Shown piece after piece: positions 10,658-23,126 of a DNA stretch of 64,000 nucleotides. Position 1 is the stretch's first letter. Each line of letters opens with the position of its first letter. The stretch is taken from the NCBI RefSeq assembly GCF_014066305.1, contig NW_023501114.1, positions 149,412-213,411 on the forward strand, given 5' to 3'. The notes below the pieces were generated by a model, which did not search any database, had not been told where the DNA came from, and was given only the letters and a program-made list of their open reading frames with translations. The translations under genes and the position numbers were made by a program. This DNA comes from Letharia columbiana (Eukaryota > Ascomycota > Lecanoromycetes > Lecanorales > Parmeliaceae).

Positions 10658-13600
10658 TAAGGTGGTGAGAGCTAGGGGCGATTTCTGACTGTTGGTTCAT
10701 TTGAATGTCATGCTGTGTGGGCTCTTTCTGATCTATTGTCGTCAAATTTGTTCACAGGTCGAAAGTCACTCATTGAGGGAAGTCTAGCATGCGTCTTGGC
10801 GTTCTTGTCTGCGGCTTTGTAATGCAGAAAGCTTTGATATCTAATAGTCTGTTCCAAAGGTCACCGTCTGTGGCACAACCCAGGGCACCCATTGTGCATG
10901 CTGCTCCAACTTCTTGGTCCGTGTGGGCACGATCTCGATAGAGTAGCTTTCGAGCTGGGAAGGAACCGCTGTGCATTCCAGTCTTCTACATGTGAACACC
11001 TCTCGCACTGTCCGGTATTTACTCCCCTTAAGAGGTTGTTGAACACTTCGCAGCTACAGGCTCTTGTTCATCCGCGCACTCAAGGAAGTACTCAGAACTT
11101 CCGAAGTATCTTCTCGAGGCTTGGCGCCATGGCCCAGGTAAGCTAACGGAAGAAGTGACCGTCCGAGGCGTCTCAGGTGCTGAGATTGTCCGTTTTCATG
11201 CGGACTTCACCCATGACTCTGGAGAGGGCTTCCGAAAGGCGTTTAACAAGACATTGCCCTCGCATGCTTCTGCTAATTTCTTCGATGTTTTGAGGATTTG
11301 TACTACATTCACTGCGACTTCTCCTGGCGTTTGTTCTGAGCTGTGGAAGAAAGAAATTTGGAATTTTTCCTCTATATACATAAGGGTGTCTTCTTTCCCG
11401 GATACCCAAATTTCCTTGGAATCTACTTCTGGAAGACTAATTTGCCTGTGAGCTCGCGCCAGCTATCCTCAAGTCTTATTTATGTCAGTCCTATATCTTG
11501 CCCTTTGATACCTATCTTTCAGCCTTAACGCCTCGCTTCGTCTTGGCACGGCTACAGAAAAGGTCTTTCCTGTGCACTCAGCTAGCTGATGACAACAATA
11601 AGATGTCTGACTACCTACACACTTTTCTGTCCTGGTATCAAAGATTAGAAGCACCCAAAGCTGTCTGACATCTTGGTTGATATGCTGAATGTAGCTGGTG
11701 AGTCTGTCAAACCCCCGGGTCTCTTTTGATGACGCTTTTGATTTGAGGCTAACAAATATCAGACCCACTTCGATGACTTGATCCGAAGCTGAAGATCGAT
11801 GGGAGTCGTCCACGCCATGTCAGCAGCCATGCAAAATCGCCAGGTTCAAAAACCCTCCATCGGTGAGAGAGTCGAGAGCGACCGGCCAAATGAATACCTA
11901 AACATAGCAGCGCACATCGCATAATTCCAAGAAATCTCAGAAGTCAACAGAGATGCCGCAGCCAGACTTTCGCTTATACTCCCGACTGAGGGTTGACCCC
12001 TAAGCCCAAGATGGCAAAGAGTTGACCGAGATTAAGGCCACGACAGTAGGTGGTCGCGGCTCTCCAGCCGATGTGCAGCTTGACTGTCGGTTTAGTAGAG
12101 ATCTCCGACTCGCGGACCGTGCGAACAAGGCTTTCTGTCTCTCTGAGATTAGTATGTTAAATTCGTTGATGACGCAAATCTACAATTGCATGTGTGCGCT
12201 TGAATAACCCTGCTTTCACTCAGAACTGTCTCAGCTTCATTCGCATTTGGAATACTTTGATAGCGAAAGGGGCGCCGGTGATCGTCTACAGAGCGTTGCG
12301 CTGCAACTCCATGTTGAAAAAGCCTACTTCAATAGCTAGGCTGTCGGTATGATCCTGCAGATGAGAAGCGCCAGTGGCACTTTGAAGAGTCAGTTGCAAC
12401 TGTTGGTAGGGCACCAGGTGGGGAATGGCTTAGTCTGTGCCTCTCACAATCTTTCACCGTTTAATCATTACCCCTACAAGAGTTGTTAAGAGTCACGGTG
12501 GAGTTTTCGAATTACGTTTTACGTGAACCTGATAGTAATCACCTGGTTCTTCGTACCAGATCTCCCTGTCAACATGCAACTCAATCTCCAAATCTTTCAA
12601 TGCTCTCGAAATCTGCTGCTATCTTCTCTGCGATTACACCCTGGCGAGGATGAGACTCTGGACTGCAATCTGTCCACAAGATTGGTCTCTTTTCGTTCTC
12701 TCAAATTTAGCTTGAAAATGAATCAAACCTTTGAAACTTCTGCATCTGTCAGAGTATGGCTTGCACTTCAAAGGATACTCTTAAGTGAGTAAAACCTTAT
12801 TGAGATAGGGGCGATGAAAACGAGTTGTTACAGTCGCCACCCTAGCAATACTCTGAAAGTACAGAACGGACATGGAAGAGTCTCAAAACAAATACCTATC
12901 AGTTGCTTGACTTCTTGCGCCCTCAGCATCCACCAGATCGGGTCCTCCAGGCTGGAAAGGTCTCGTGTCTGGCTTGCAAGCATCGCGAAGAGCTCACCAC
13001 GCTACTCTCAAGATCTGCGAGTTCAAAAAGGCCACAAAAGCATTCAAGGTCAGTATCACCATGATCGCAACGTCTTGCTACTCAGTCGATGGGACGTGTA
13101 ATCCTCAGCTCAATTTGTCGAATATGACCACTGTGGGAGGTAGAAATGGGGCCTATCGTGACGACTTTCAGATTCAACAGGCAGTGCATACGTATCCATA
13201 CTCAACACCGCCTTGATCCAGAAACTTGGCGCTAATCATAAGTCGCTCACCGACGAAGATTCCGACCATACTGAGAATCAAGGGGATCCCTGCGTCATCC
13301 CCGTACCTTGACCGGCTCACTCGCCTGCAGATCACGCACAAGGTTCAGAGCACTGCACGTTACCTGTTTCACACTCGATCTATGGCGCTGAGGGTAGCCG
13401 ACAGAGAGGCTACTGAAGGCCAAGCCGGAGCATGTTAGTTTGTTCCCCCGAAGGGTATGGACCTTTCCGATTCCTGGACTGCCGCATTGGTGCGGTCTAA
13501 TCTTGGGAGGAGTTTCAGGTTGCGATTCTCCCGAAAGATCACATCTCGCCTTCAATTGGCACCAAAATACGATCAAGTCACCGAAGTTAGTACAGTTACA

Positions 13601-14885
13601 ATTCCTTTAATCGCTACCCGCCTGACCGATCGTTAGAACATCATTATCACTAATGGCGGCTTCAGCGCTTTCATGATCCACATGGTTCTCATTCGTTCAT
13701 TCCACGCAGGTCTTTCCATCCAAGAATCCTTTTTTGTGACACCCTACCACTTCATGCAAGTTGTACATTGCTGAATGGCATTCCAGCGAGCCAAAAGATC
13801 TTGACCGTGACGCATGTATCGAATAGGCAGAATCTAACCTGACGCAATCAAGACTGCCACAGTCGCAACAGAGAGTATATCCAGTGGGAGCATCAGATGG
13901 CAAAATAGACTGCGCAGAGACCATGCTGCGCCACCGACACCTGGTTTGAAGCTCTGTGTATACGTTTTCTATGTATTTGCATTGCGCGTAAGCTTCTGCG
14001 CCGTACTCATTGTTTCTTCCACTACAACTCCCATCGATATTCAATTATACAGCAATCATGGCACGCTCTTCTCTATCTACCCTCCGTATCTACTCAAAAA
14101 GAGCGTTAGAGAGTAAGTATGTTCAGCTCAAAGCGTCTCGCTGAATTGAAAGCAAGATTTTTTCAAAATACCTCTCGAAGAGCAGTCAATTTATTACAAG
14201 GGCTGAAAGTCGAGTCTTGGCTAGATCATGAACATCAACAGCGTCAGATGGACGACAACAGTCACCGCAAAGAGCATCGAGAGACTGAAGAAAATCATTC
14301 GCCACAGTGGGACTGGGGGTTAGTGGGTCACATGACACGCCCCTGTTTCATAGCCCTGTCGGTACCCCTGTAAGGGGTAGGGGATAGGTGTCCAGTACGA
14401 GCTATATAGCCACCTGTTTTGCACCTGTCAATGGCTCTTCATTCGATTTCGTCTCTTCCAGAGCCATTGCATACTTTTTATCCCACCCATTCATACCCGC
14501 ACATAGCTAGCTATCATTCCACTTCAGATCTATGCCATAGGCATGGGAGTTTTCTTGCGCTGGGGTACGAGAAATATGCCTGTTAGGCCTCTATTTAGGC
14601 CTATTCAGGCTTGCTATCCCCGGCGTGAGACGGCCCAACCACTATCTACACTCTACGTGGGCCCATATACGTGCATTGATGCGTGTTTTTCATGAATGGG
14701 ACGACTAACGTGAGCTTGGGAAGCGACCTGTGGACTGAGAGCGAAGGACTGAGGAAGCCAAAAGAGGGTGAGGATAAAGTTCCAAGGACCAAGCCGGGTT
14801 CCAAACGTCCCTTGAGCTACAACTTCTGGCGATATACAAGGGTCCGCGGCGAGTCTCACAAGGGGGCCCCGTCAAATACAGAGTC
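10658..14885. other. 4.2-kb region without recognisable genes
   Basis: Many short open frames on both strands, none with protein-like composition or recognisable motifs. A short hairpin-like sequence (taccccTGTAAggggta) lies near 14362. This may be decayed coding or regulatory DNA; nothing specific can be supported. Confidence 0.45.
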
Positions 14886-15440
14886 ATATGAAGAAAACAG
14901 CGATAACAGTGGTCAGCTTGCAAGCCATTCCCAACGAACTCTTCTTTGACTCGAAACTCGTCTGTGATCCTGGCGCCTCCCTGATGATTCTCAGCGGATG
15001 TTTTCCAAAGCTCTTCGATCTGTACTTGGGAGGATCCTACCAGAGCTTACCTCGGAGCCGGACGGGCTTACGTAGCCAATATTCTTGATGTTAGAGGGAC
15101 ATGCCTAGAAGAGATGAATGGAAGTTCTCAAGTCAACGTATGCAATACTTCCTTCATTAACGGTTCGATCAAGAAGCTGTTGGGTAAAGAGACTGAGGTC
15201 TCCCCACTTCGGCATCGCATGTCCGTACTCTGGCCAGCGACGAGAGACGCGTAGGGCATTGTTGAAGGCTGGACTGCAGAACATCCGAGTCGGCACAATC
15301 GAACTCTGGCAGGGCGAAGAGATTGACCTGATGATTATGGACCTCGTTCACGCGGGAAATGACCACGGCGCTCTCGACTTCCTATGCTACAGTACGAATT
15401 TGTCAAGCATTCCAGAGGGGTTTGAATACGCTAAATGACT
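14886..15440 (+). pseudogene. Relic of a UPF1-like superfamily 1 helicase C-terminal domain
   Basis: Pieces in different frames follow the order of the SF1 (AAA_12-type) helicase C-terminal half. They are LQAIPNELFFDSKLVCDP (the region after the YRM motif), then VRGTCLEEMNGSSQVNVCNT, then CPYSGQRRETRRALLKAG followed by VGTIELWQGEEIDLMIMDLV (motifs V/VI: PYxxQ and VGTxxxxQGxExD). At least two frame changes and the absence of the ATPase half show it is not functional. The 3' end (about 15383-15440) is duplicated at 18044-18127 on the other strand. The assignment rests on recalled family motifs. Confidence 0.6.
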
Positions 15441-16155
15441 TCTACTTGGCGGAGCAAGCACTTAGCACTTTCGTTTGGTAGATAGAACTTAACGAATTTA
15501 ATGACCATACTCACCTCATGATTGATAGTGAAAATTAGTCTTCTTCATGTACGAGACGCACTTTCCGCAGGTCGCATGCCAAGACTTCATTCTCGAAAGT
15601 AACTGTCTTTTTAGGTGTCACTATGTAGTCGTGACAATTTAACTATGTAGTCGTCACGATTTACTTCGCACGCACTGAAGCCGCTTCTAATCGCCAGACC
15701 GCTAGACCATTGTACCAGCGCCAATAGGAATTGAACTCATTACGAATTAGATACCCTCTGAACTAAATTTTATGGGTAGGTTGTTCCCACAGGTGGCTGG
15801 GATAGGCCAAATGAAAAAAGCTGTTTTTGGAAAGGCTGGGAACCTTATCTCGACACTTGGCAGAATTGGATTCTCTTATTTTACTTTGTACCAATAGGAA
15901 TCGACCCTATTACGAATTAGATACGGTTCTGACTAGGTGTTGAGGAGGCTGGGAACCTTATCTCGACACTTGGCAGATTGAACCATTTTCTTAATTGTAT
16001 CTCAAACTCTGGTGGCGGGTTTCACCCACCGAGATGTTGGAAAGCGGACGGTGGTCTGAATTTCAGTGATTTGGAGGAAGGTATGTACATAGAATCACCG
16101 CAATTACAACCAACACTGCCGTTACCCAACCGTTTTTCCATAAACCGTGAACGCC
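15441..16155. repeat. Spacer with short direct repeats and tRNA-like fragments
   Basis: A 22-bp unit (around actatgtagtcgt) is tandemly repeated at 15619-15664. The string ggctgggaaccttatctcgacacttggcaga occurs near 15836 and again near 15950. A second pair (ccaataggaat...attacgaattagatac) lies near 15720 and 15890. Read on the minus strand the latter looks like a tRNA T-arm, with a D-arm-like string at 15675-15712, but no complete tRNA folds. Confidence 0.5.
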
Positions 16156-17409
16156 TCATCCTACCGGAGACAAGACCCTGCCATTTCCATTTCCGTTTCC
16201 ATTACCATGAACATTGCCATTTCCGTTCAAGAGTTTCTTCATGTTCCCGGCCGAAGGCCCTAACTCCGGATCCCGATTCGCACTCTCGTACTCAAGCGCT
16301 TTTATAAGCTTATAGAGCAGGAGTGCGAAAAGAGAGCCGCAGATGGGGCCAACCCAGTAAATCCATTGCGTGGTGTAGAAGGTGTGGCTGGCGACGGCGG
16401 GACCGAAGGAGCGAGCGGGGTTGAGGGAGCCGCCGGTCCAGAAGACGCCTGGGGGTGGATGTTAGCGGTATTCACTTGTGATGAAATGGGGCGTCTGGGG
16501 CTGGAAAGTAGCGGGATTGGAGTACTCCCGGCTCAGGAATCGGTAGAGACTCACCTACGAGCTCGGCGATGAAAAGACTCAATCCGATCCCTACTGGCGC
16601 GATGAAGTTCCCCTGGTGCTTTTCTGCTGCCAGCATGAATATCGTGAAGACGAGTTGCGCGGTCAGAATCATCTCTATAATGACGCCCTGGGCGATTGTG
16701 GTTCCGCCTCCAAGCGTGGTTGAGACCGCAAGTTCGCCTTGGAATAACGCCTGTACGATATATGCCGCGACTATGCCCGCGACGATTTGGATGACAAAGA
16801 GGAGAATGCCGCGAACGAGTGAGATGGCGCCGATGAGAACCATGCCGACCGTTACCTGGGTATGTTAGCCTTGGCCTGGAATACTGCAAGCTCGCGGCGC
16901 AGGCCAACTCCATGGGACTTTGATCACCCACAGCTGGATTGAACAAGCCTCCGCTGATCCTAAAGAAGACCCATGCATTGACGGCCAGCGAGAAACCGAA
17001 GCACAAACTTATATACAGTAACTCGGAAGGGTTCTTCTGCGCGACTTGTGTAATGACTGTAGTCCCTGTGTTGGTGTTGGAAGAAATATTGGCGACTCTG
17101 CAGCAGTCCCCAGAAATCAGCGTCTCCTTCTTTTGACTGTCGTGTGACTCGTCAGACATGCTCTGACGGTATAAGGTGAAATGTGCTCCAGAAGGCATTT
17201 TGGGAGTAATATGGCGGTAAAGACAGAGCAAGGGATGAATCGGATGACACCTACTGGGTGCCAGCAAAAGCGAAGAAGAGGAAAGAGATGGTGCCGACGA
17301 ATTCACCGATGACGGCGACGGTGTGCCCACGGGTTGTGGGAGGAAGGGTACGGAGAAGTCGGCGCACCGGCCCGTCTACAGGGGCGGTGATGGGTGCGGC
17401 GGTGTTCAT
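16156..17409 (-). CDS. Aquaporin / major intrinsic protein (MIP family)
   Basis: Four exons, 17409-17255, 17097-16932, 16855-16555 and 16448-16156, join in phase to 304 aa. MIP channels pass water or small solutes such as glycerol across membranes. Both pore loops are present: NPA-V at about residues 105-107 (GGLFNPAVTVG, recreated exactly by splicing) and NPAR at about 217-220 (GGSLNPARSFGPAVA). The six expected hydrophobic spans are visible. The N-terminus is short and the C-terminal tail is an Asn-Gly repeat (NGNGNVHGNGNGNGNG), an unusual low-complexity end. Length is normal for the family. The NPAR-SFGP context fits the classical aquaporin branch more than long aquaglyceroporins, but substrate cannot be settled from sequence alone. 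Confidence 0.93.
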
Positions 17410-18636
17410 GGTGAAGGAGACGGTTTATTGGGGGTGAGTGCTAGGATGCAAGGAAGAATTATGGATGCAGCGAACGTGGGGACATATGTTAGAAACATCA
17501 TCCAAGCATGGCGTCATCTCGAGAAGCTGGACGCGCCGGCACTCTCCATCCCCACACTCTTTTGGATCTTTTCTATCAACAAACACAAGTCGGAAGATTT
17601 ACCGGAAAATTATTGGCTTTTTCGACGCCCCCAAATTTACGGGAAATTTAGCTACAAAGCTTCTTTGTTGTAGGCGTAAAGTCTCAGCCACAGATCGTCT
17701 TGGGCTGGACTGCTTCCGGCTTTTCATCATTAGGGTTAAATAATGGACACTTTCACTCCTCTCAGTCGTCTCACCCATTCGTGGCACTGGTACTTTGTCT
17801 TTCATGAGGATGATTCTGTCCTTCGACTGCCTTTACTCTCCAAGCACATGTTGGCCAGGCACTGTGCAAATTTCAGCCGAACAAATTCGGCAGGAAAAAC
17901 AATCCTCTACAGGTAAGACTACGCAAAGTCCTTGTGTTGTAAGAGCTAAAGTAATGCAAAGGGTTAACGATCAAATTTGCCGTTTCCGGCCGTCTGGAAG
18001 CTCGGAGCGTCCGAATGCGGTTAGTGTAGATCACGGCATCGATCGTCGATTTAGCGTATTCAAAACCGTCTGGAATGCTTGGCACCGGAGATTTTTCACA
18101 CCACACACCCAAATTCGTGCTGTAGCATAGACATCTCTCCGCAAAATTATTTTAAATCCAGTAGCCACATCGCAAATAGTCGCATTTAGTCAGTTTTGAA
18201 GCTATACAACTACAAACAGTACCAAGAGAATAGCGGATCCCTTTGACTACTTGCGAAGGCCTCCAGTAAGAGTAGAGAAGATGCTCGGCCTTCGCCTGAG
18301 TAGAAGTATCAAGAGGGAGAGGTATGGCGATTGAGAGGCTAAGGAACATCCCAAGACTTCAGTATAGCTTCATTTTTTTTTCATTTTGGGATCTATAATA
18401 ATAATAGCAGTGTTGTTGAATGATTCTGCCCTGCGCCCAAGCAACAGAAACGGTCCCAAGCATCCAGGCTTGGAGCGTAATTAAGAAGAAATTTTATGTG
18501 GGAAGAGGGGATACCATCAGAAGAAAAGAAATCATCTGCATGGCGATACCGTCGAAAATGCTTGGTATCTTTTCTTATGTGAATTCCCGCTGTCTCGACT
18601 CCCTTCCTTACGATTGCTACTTACCGCTAGACTCAA
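17410..18636. other. Intergenic region, includes helicase-fragment copy
   Basis: No gene is recognised. The interval 18044-18127 (minus) is a copy of the 3' end of the helicase relic at 15383-15440. The rest carries short uninformative frames. Confidence 0.5.
18044..18127 (-). pseudogene. Second fragment of the helicase-like relic
   Basis: The minus strand reads tgctacagcacgaatttg, a 28-nt insertion, then ccaagcattccagacgg. It continues to tttgaatacgctaaat, matching 15383-15437 on the plus strand with few changes. It encodes SIPDGFEYAK against SIPEGFEYAK. It is an inverted partial duplicate about 2.7 kb away, with no intact gene around it. Confidence 0.55.
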
Positions 18637-19429
18637 TCAACCTTGGGTACTATTAGGCAAAGTAATGAAGCCCGAAGGCGCCAAAATCGCTCCTGCAACA
18701 GTGGGTGGGCCGTCCGGGATAGTCCTGTCCTCCGCCGAGCCACTCGTCATGATGAGAATTCCAATGCTTCCCTGGTCCCCTAGCAGCATTCCAAGGTCAG
18801 TGTCGAGTCCTTCGGTATTCAAAAAGAAAAACGACACCACAGGTTTCATGCCCTCTATTCCGTCCGCCCAAAAACCAATAGAAGAAGATTCCCTATCCTT
18901 CATCGAAACATCACTCACCCGCAGCAACCCATCCCGCCTTCCCATGCCGCACACACTCAAAATCAACCTTCATCGCCGCATGCCACATCGCATCAAACGT
19001 CGCCACATCCGTCTCCTCATACCTTTCCCTGAAATCCGACCCGGGCAGTTCCCTGGGTTGGAATCGATCCATCATGGCTATCGTGACCACGCAGGTCCCA
19101 TACTCGTACATCCTCGGCGTCATTTTCTTGGGCAAATCCGTCCTCGTGGTCGTAGCGCTCAGGGACGTGAATTCGAACCGCTCGCTTTCGCGCGGGCGGA
19201 CTTCGTTGTTGTAGATGTAGTTGGTGATGGCGAGACAGTCTCTACGGTAGAACCCGTTTGCGACCCATGTGCGCGCTTCGGTGCATTGGGTGCCGATGTT
19301 GTTGCTGGGGAGGGTGTGAATAGGGGTTGTGGTGTTCGCAATCGGAGTTGCGGTCGTAGAGATGAGGAGGGTTAGGCTTTGTATCACGAGGTGGATACTT
19401 GCTAGAGCTGTCCTGAAAGCTAGGGGCAT
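18637..19429 (-). CDS. Putative secreted protein of about 217 aa
   Basis: Exons 19429-18919 and 18779-18637; the intron donor is GTGAGT, the acceptor TAG, and phases match exactly. The chosen start gives a signal peptide (MPLAFRTALASIHLVIQSLT) followed by a Thr-rich stretch. A longer in-frame start at 19495 only adds a non-hydrophobic leader. The mature part has a few cysteines (GTQCTEARTW, RRDCLAI, YGTCVVTIAMMD, VDFECVRHG) and ends in a Gly-rich strand with GSIGILIMTSG. The layout, with a central YGTCVV segment and a late GxIGI strand, resembles a loose group of fungal small secreted proteins. I cannot name a family or function. The neighbouring gene at 19649-20300 has a similar plan. Confidence 0.7.
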
Positions 19430-19648
19430 GCTGAATGTCTTTTGAACTTTGCTCGGGTCCAGCGGGCCTTTGACGGGTATTGTATTCAGTTGCATACGCT
19501 ATGGCATGTATCGGCTATGCGCATCCTCAACCTCCAACGCTTGTCGTCCATCCATCGCGCTCGCTCATCGATGGCGCCGCGGCAGTGAGTCCCCCTCTGC
19601 AACAACCCACAACCTCCGATCCCACGAACGCTAGCGTCCACGCCGATC

Positions 19649-20300
19649 TCATCGCTCCTCCCAACTTCGGTCTCTCCTCCCCACCGCCCCAGGAGGCGGA
19701 CTCTGCGAATACCACAACACCCCCGCGGCCACGGTCCCCTGCTCGACCACATCAACCTCGAAATTCGCCGGATGCAACCGCCCCGGTTCGCCCCCCTCCA
19801 TAAACCCCAACAACCCATCCAACACCCACTCCAACTGCAGCCACGTGAACACCTTGCCCTCGTTGCCCCGGATACATACCGCAATCGTGTCCCGCCACCG
19901 CTGGCTGTACAAGCTGTGGAATCACGGCAGCGGCGCGACGGCCTCGTCCGGACGCCAGGCGACGCTCGTCCCGGATCGCGGCGTGCGCGCCCGAACAGAG
20001 CGCTTCGACGAGCCAGGCCGCGAACCAGCTTTCGCCAACGTGCGCGATGCGGAGGGAGATGTCCGTGCCGGGTATGGGGACGGTGGTGGGGAGGGAGACG
20101 GTTGTGTGAAGGGCGGTCGGGGTGGCGTCCAGTAGCGGCGGCGGTGGTGTCCGTGGCGTCGAGTCCTGTCGCTGGAGAATGCCGTCCGAGATTGAGCTCC
20201 TGGGTTCCGCAGGGGCAAGAACCGCGGCTGATGCTACTGCGAGAGCGGCACTGCTGAGCAGGAGTAATGAGAAGGACGTGCGCGCACACGTTGGATACAT
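19649..20300 (-). pseudogene. Broken gene for a secreted protein similar in plan to its neighbour
   Basis: The frame starting at 20300 encodes a clear signal peptide (MYPTCARTSFSLLLLSSAAL) and an ectodomain to about 19960 (ISLRIAHVGESWFAAWLVEA). The continuation (YSQRWRDTIAVCIRGNEGKV, then WVLDGLLGFM and FEVDVVEQGTVAAGVLWY) lies in another frame, 19912-19649. Between them that second frame carries a TGA at about 19922. I could find no intron with good borders that avoids the shift. It therefore looks like a frameshifted gene, or a sequence error in GC-rich DNA. The last segment resembles the ending of fungal small secreted proteins. Confidence 0.55.
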
Positions 20301-21009
20301 CTTCTCTCGGCGTATGTATTCCTATTCCTCGCAAGGAACATACTCTACATCCAGTGCCCGATGTCGTGATGTTTTCACTCCACTCTGTTCCGTCGCCAGA
20401 ATTCCGTTTGCGCATAAGCGACCGACCTTCTTCTCTTCACGGGTTTGGCCCACTCGGCGCGTCTGTGCGGAGTAGGTAAGATCTACCCACGCCTATATCT
20501 CTCGTCGGCTAGGATTTCGGCGAGGGTCTGGCTGCCAGTCAGGAGTCTGCGGTAGAAGTACCGGCCTCGGACTCGAGGACTCGGCGCGTGGAGAACGAAC
20601 GTCACGGGTGTTTGGATCGGCGTTTGGTGTAGGCCGCAGATCTGGAATGAGAGATGGTTTGTTTGGAGAGGATTGGTTTCTTGATTGATTGTCGTCATAT
20701 GATTGATGTTATTGGATGGGGTACTCGCCTTGTCTTGTCTGTTTATGCACACAAGATATTGCTTTTTCGAATCTCACCACTCGTGCCATCCTTTACACTT
20801 ATCACTTCGCTCAAAGGGATCTTGAGAGAGCCAGCTCCGTCACGCATACAGAGCTCATCATTGGATTTGCAGCCCCTTCTTTTCAAATAAAAACCGGTAG
20901 CTTCACAATCATCAAAATCCCCACTTGCGTAGCTCCACTCTCGCTTCTCCGACCCCTAATCCATCAAAAAAACCGGTCGCTTCAACCCCCCTTCCCCTTC
21001 GCTTGATCG
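20301..21009. other. Intergenic
   Basis: No gene is recognised between the broken secreted-protein gene and the SET-domain gene. Short frames here have no recognisable features. Confidence 0.5.
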
Positions 21010-22709
21010 TCATAAACAGCAAGATCCCCAGACCCAGCGCCGTCGCCCCTCCCCTTCCTCCGTCTCCGGCCTCTTCATCCGCGAAACACACCCTTCCGCC
21101 CCACACTCACACACCCGATCCCGCCAATACCCAACCCCATAATCCACCGTCAGCTCCTCAAACACCTCGATATCCCTCACCGCCTGCACCACAGTCCGAT
21201 GCCGGCCCCCCAACGTCACCGACGCAAACCTCGTCGACGCCTCGCACGAGTGGTTGACAAAGCGCGTCCAGTTCCCGAACCGCCCCGCGCTGATCTTCGC
21301 GATCACCTCGTCGGTTCGCCGGCCCGGTTCGCTGAAGTCGAGCGTGTAGGTCGGATCCACGGCGTAGGCCGCCGGGTGCACCTCGCCGACGTACTCGCCC
21401 AGGATGGCGCCGGCGGGGATGCGCTCGAGGGCGCGCACGCCGACGCCTTTGGGGCCGTAGGCGCGGAGCTCGGTGAGCGGGTGCCAGGTCCGGGCGTGGA
21501 AGAGGCAGGCGCAGGGGGCGTGGGAGCCGCTGGTCGGGCAGGGGTGGGGGCTCGGGTCGCGGACGCGGGTGGGGTCGGAGGGGTAGGGGCGGTCGGCGGG
21601 CCAGCTGGGCGGGCGAGGGCTGTTGGTGAAGGAAGCGGCGCGGTAGATGTTGGTGTGGATGTTGATTTGCGGCTCGCCTTCGAAGTGGGGAGGGTGGACA
21701 TCGGAGAGATTGTCGGTGACGACCCATTTGTGCGGGTGCACTTCGTCCCGTGGCTCGCTGGGGAGGTGGCGTTCGAAGTCCTGGGGGAGGAAGGGAGGGG
21801 AGAGGCCGTTTAGGCGGATTAGCTCCGTCCACCATTCTAGGCTGTGCCCTTGCGCGAAGACCGTGAGGCTCACGGCGTTCTCGGCGATGCTGGTGGAGAT
21901 TACGTTCCAGGCTTCTGCGTCGAGGAGGGTTATCGCGTCTTGGAAGGTGACGGAGTGGGCTAGTATGCCTAGTAGCGTCCAGTCGTGACGAGACGCCAGC
22001 TTGCTGCATCGCTCGCAGACGGGACCGTCAAAAGATGAACTTCTGACCGTGTTATCGCCGTGTTGCCAAATCCTGCTGGATTCGGGGCTTGCAGGGTTGC
22101 GTTGGTAGGCGAGCACGGCTTCTGTCGATGAATTAGCAATTGTATATGTAGAATCGAGTGCCCTGACCTACTTATAGCCGTACCCACACCATCTGATACT
22201 TTTCGAAGTGCGGGATCAATCCCACCGAGCTCTTCGAGAGAAAGTCTATCGGTCTGAGTTTCTCCAGAAGCGGCTTTTGAGGCTTGAGCGGCCGCGACAG
22301 TGTACAGATCCTGGTAGATCTGCGCCATCAGCCTATTCACATTGTATTTAGAACACCTACCGACAGCCCTAGAGGAGCTTGCGTCGGCATCCTCAGAGGA
22401 GCTTTTATCGGCCTCCTTCTTGGAATCTTCTTCTTTCAGAACGTCAAAAAGCTGTGCTCGTACTGTCTCATCATCAGCACTGATCTCGCGGGTGGAACCG
22501 AAAAATGTCTGCCATTTCTTGTCTCCCCCCGGAATTTCCCCCTTTGTTGCTTTACAAACCCCACCTGAAGTCTCCGTTCTTGCTGATTGTTTCTTTACCC
22601 CGGAATCGGTAGGATGCGACGCGGCTTTCTTGCTAGCTGTGGAGCTGCCAGAGCTTCCGCTCCTTGGAGGGGACTTCATGGTTTCGAAGAGGGTGTTGAG
22701 GCTGCTCAA
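21010..22709 (-). CDS. SET-domain protein (putative lysine methyltransferase)
   Basis: Two exons, 22709-22172 and 22121-21010, join in phase through a 50-nt intron (GTAGGT...CAG) to 549 aa. The N-terminal ~150 residues are Ser/Lys/Glu-rich and probably disordered. The SET domain occupies about residues 395-515. Its parts are KGVGVRALERIPAGAILGEY (SAM-binding GxG region, about 405), RFVNHSCEAST (NHSC, about 470) and ELTVDYGVGYW (about 506), followed by a post-SET cysteine cluster CECGAEGC. An upstream Cys cluster (CPTSGSHAPCAC) may act like a short pre-SET. SET proteins transfer methyl groups from S-adenosylmethionine to lysines on histones or other proteins; the target cannot be deduced. All core motifs are intact. 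Confidence 0.88.
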
Positions 22710-23118
22710 ATGAAGAAGTCGGAAACGGTGAGTGTCCTAGAGTTGGAGAAGTTGGCTGGGCAATGATGATATGAAGAGTGTTAGAAGTCAGTGGATATGA
22801 GAAAGATAAATTGAATTTGACTAAAGCTTAGGAATTCTTCGCCCATGTGAAATAGCAAAAACAATGGCCATTGTGTAAAGGTCCCAATTCGAGTAGTGAA
22901 ATAAAAGCGAGACATGGAGGTTTGTGTCATAAAGATTTTTGAGGTTCCCGTGCCTGCGTGAAAGACACGAGAGGACACGTGCGCCATACAACAACACAAT
23001 AGAGCGCACAGTGCCAATGACAGTAGCACAAGTGAACAAAGGCTGCACCAGAGTGTGCAAAGAGAACTTCATCCGATTGCTCTCGCTACGAAAGTATGAC
23101 TCCCGAGAACAAAGGCAC
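22710..23118. other. Promoter-side spacer upstream of the SET gene
   Basis: It lies 5' of the SET-domain gene (minus strand). Short hydrophobic open frames on the minus strand (22781-23126) overlap each other and lack introns or family features, so I do not call a gene. Confidence 0.45.
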
Positions 23119-23126
23119 AGTGTCAC

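Noticed and set aside
15675..15740. Minus-strand tRNA-like sequence (D-arm-like tggtctagcggt and T-arm-like gttcaattcc)
   Set aside because: The arms occur in the wrong order for one tRNA, no acceptor or anticodon stem can be paired, and a nearby copy (15886-15930) is also incomplete. Best seen as tRNA-derived fragments.
19486..20415. 309-codon minus-strand frame rich in Arg/Gly
   Set aside because: It is the GC-driven shadow of the secreted-protein gene read in another frame; Arg-rich composition without features.
21158..22009. Open frames antisense and in other frames over the SET gene
   Set aside because: They are Pro/Arg/Ala-rich shadows of the GC-rich SET coding region.
22781..23126. 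Overlapping minus-strand frames with a hydrophobic N-terminus
   Set aside because: They lie in the promoter of the SET gene, overlap in two frames, and lack introns or any conserved feature.
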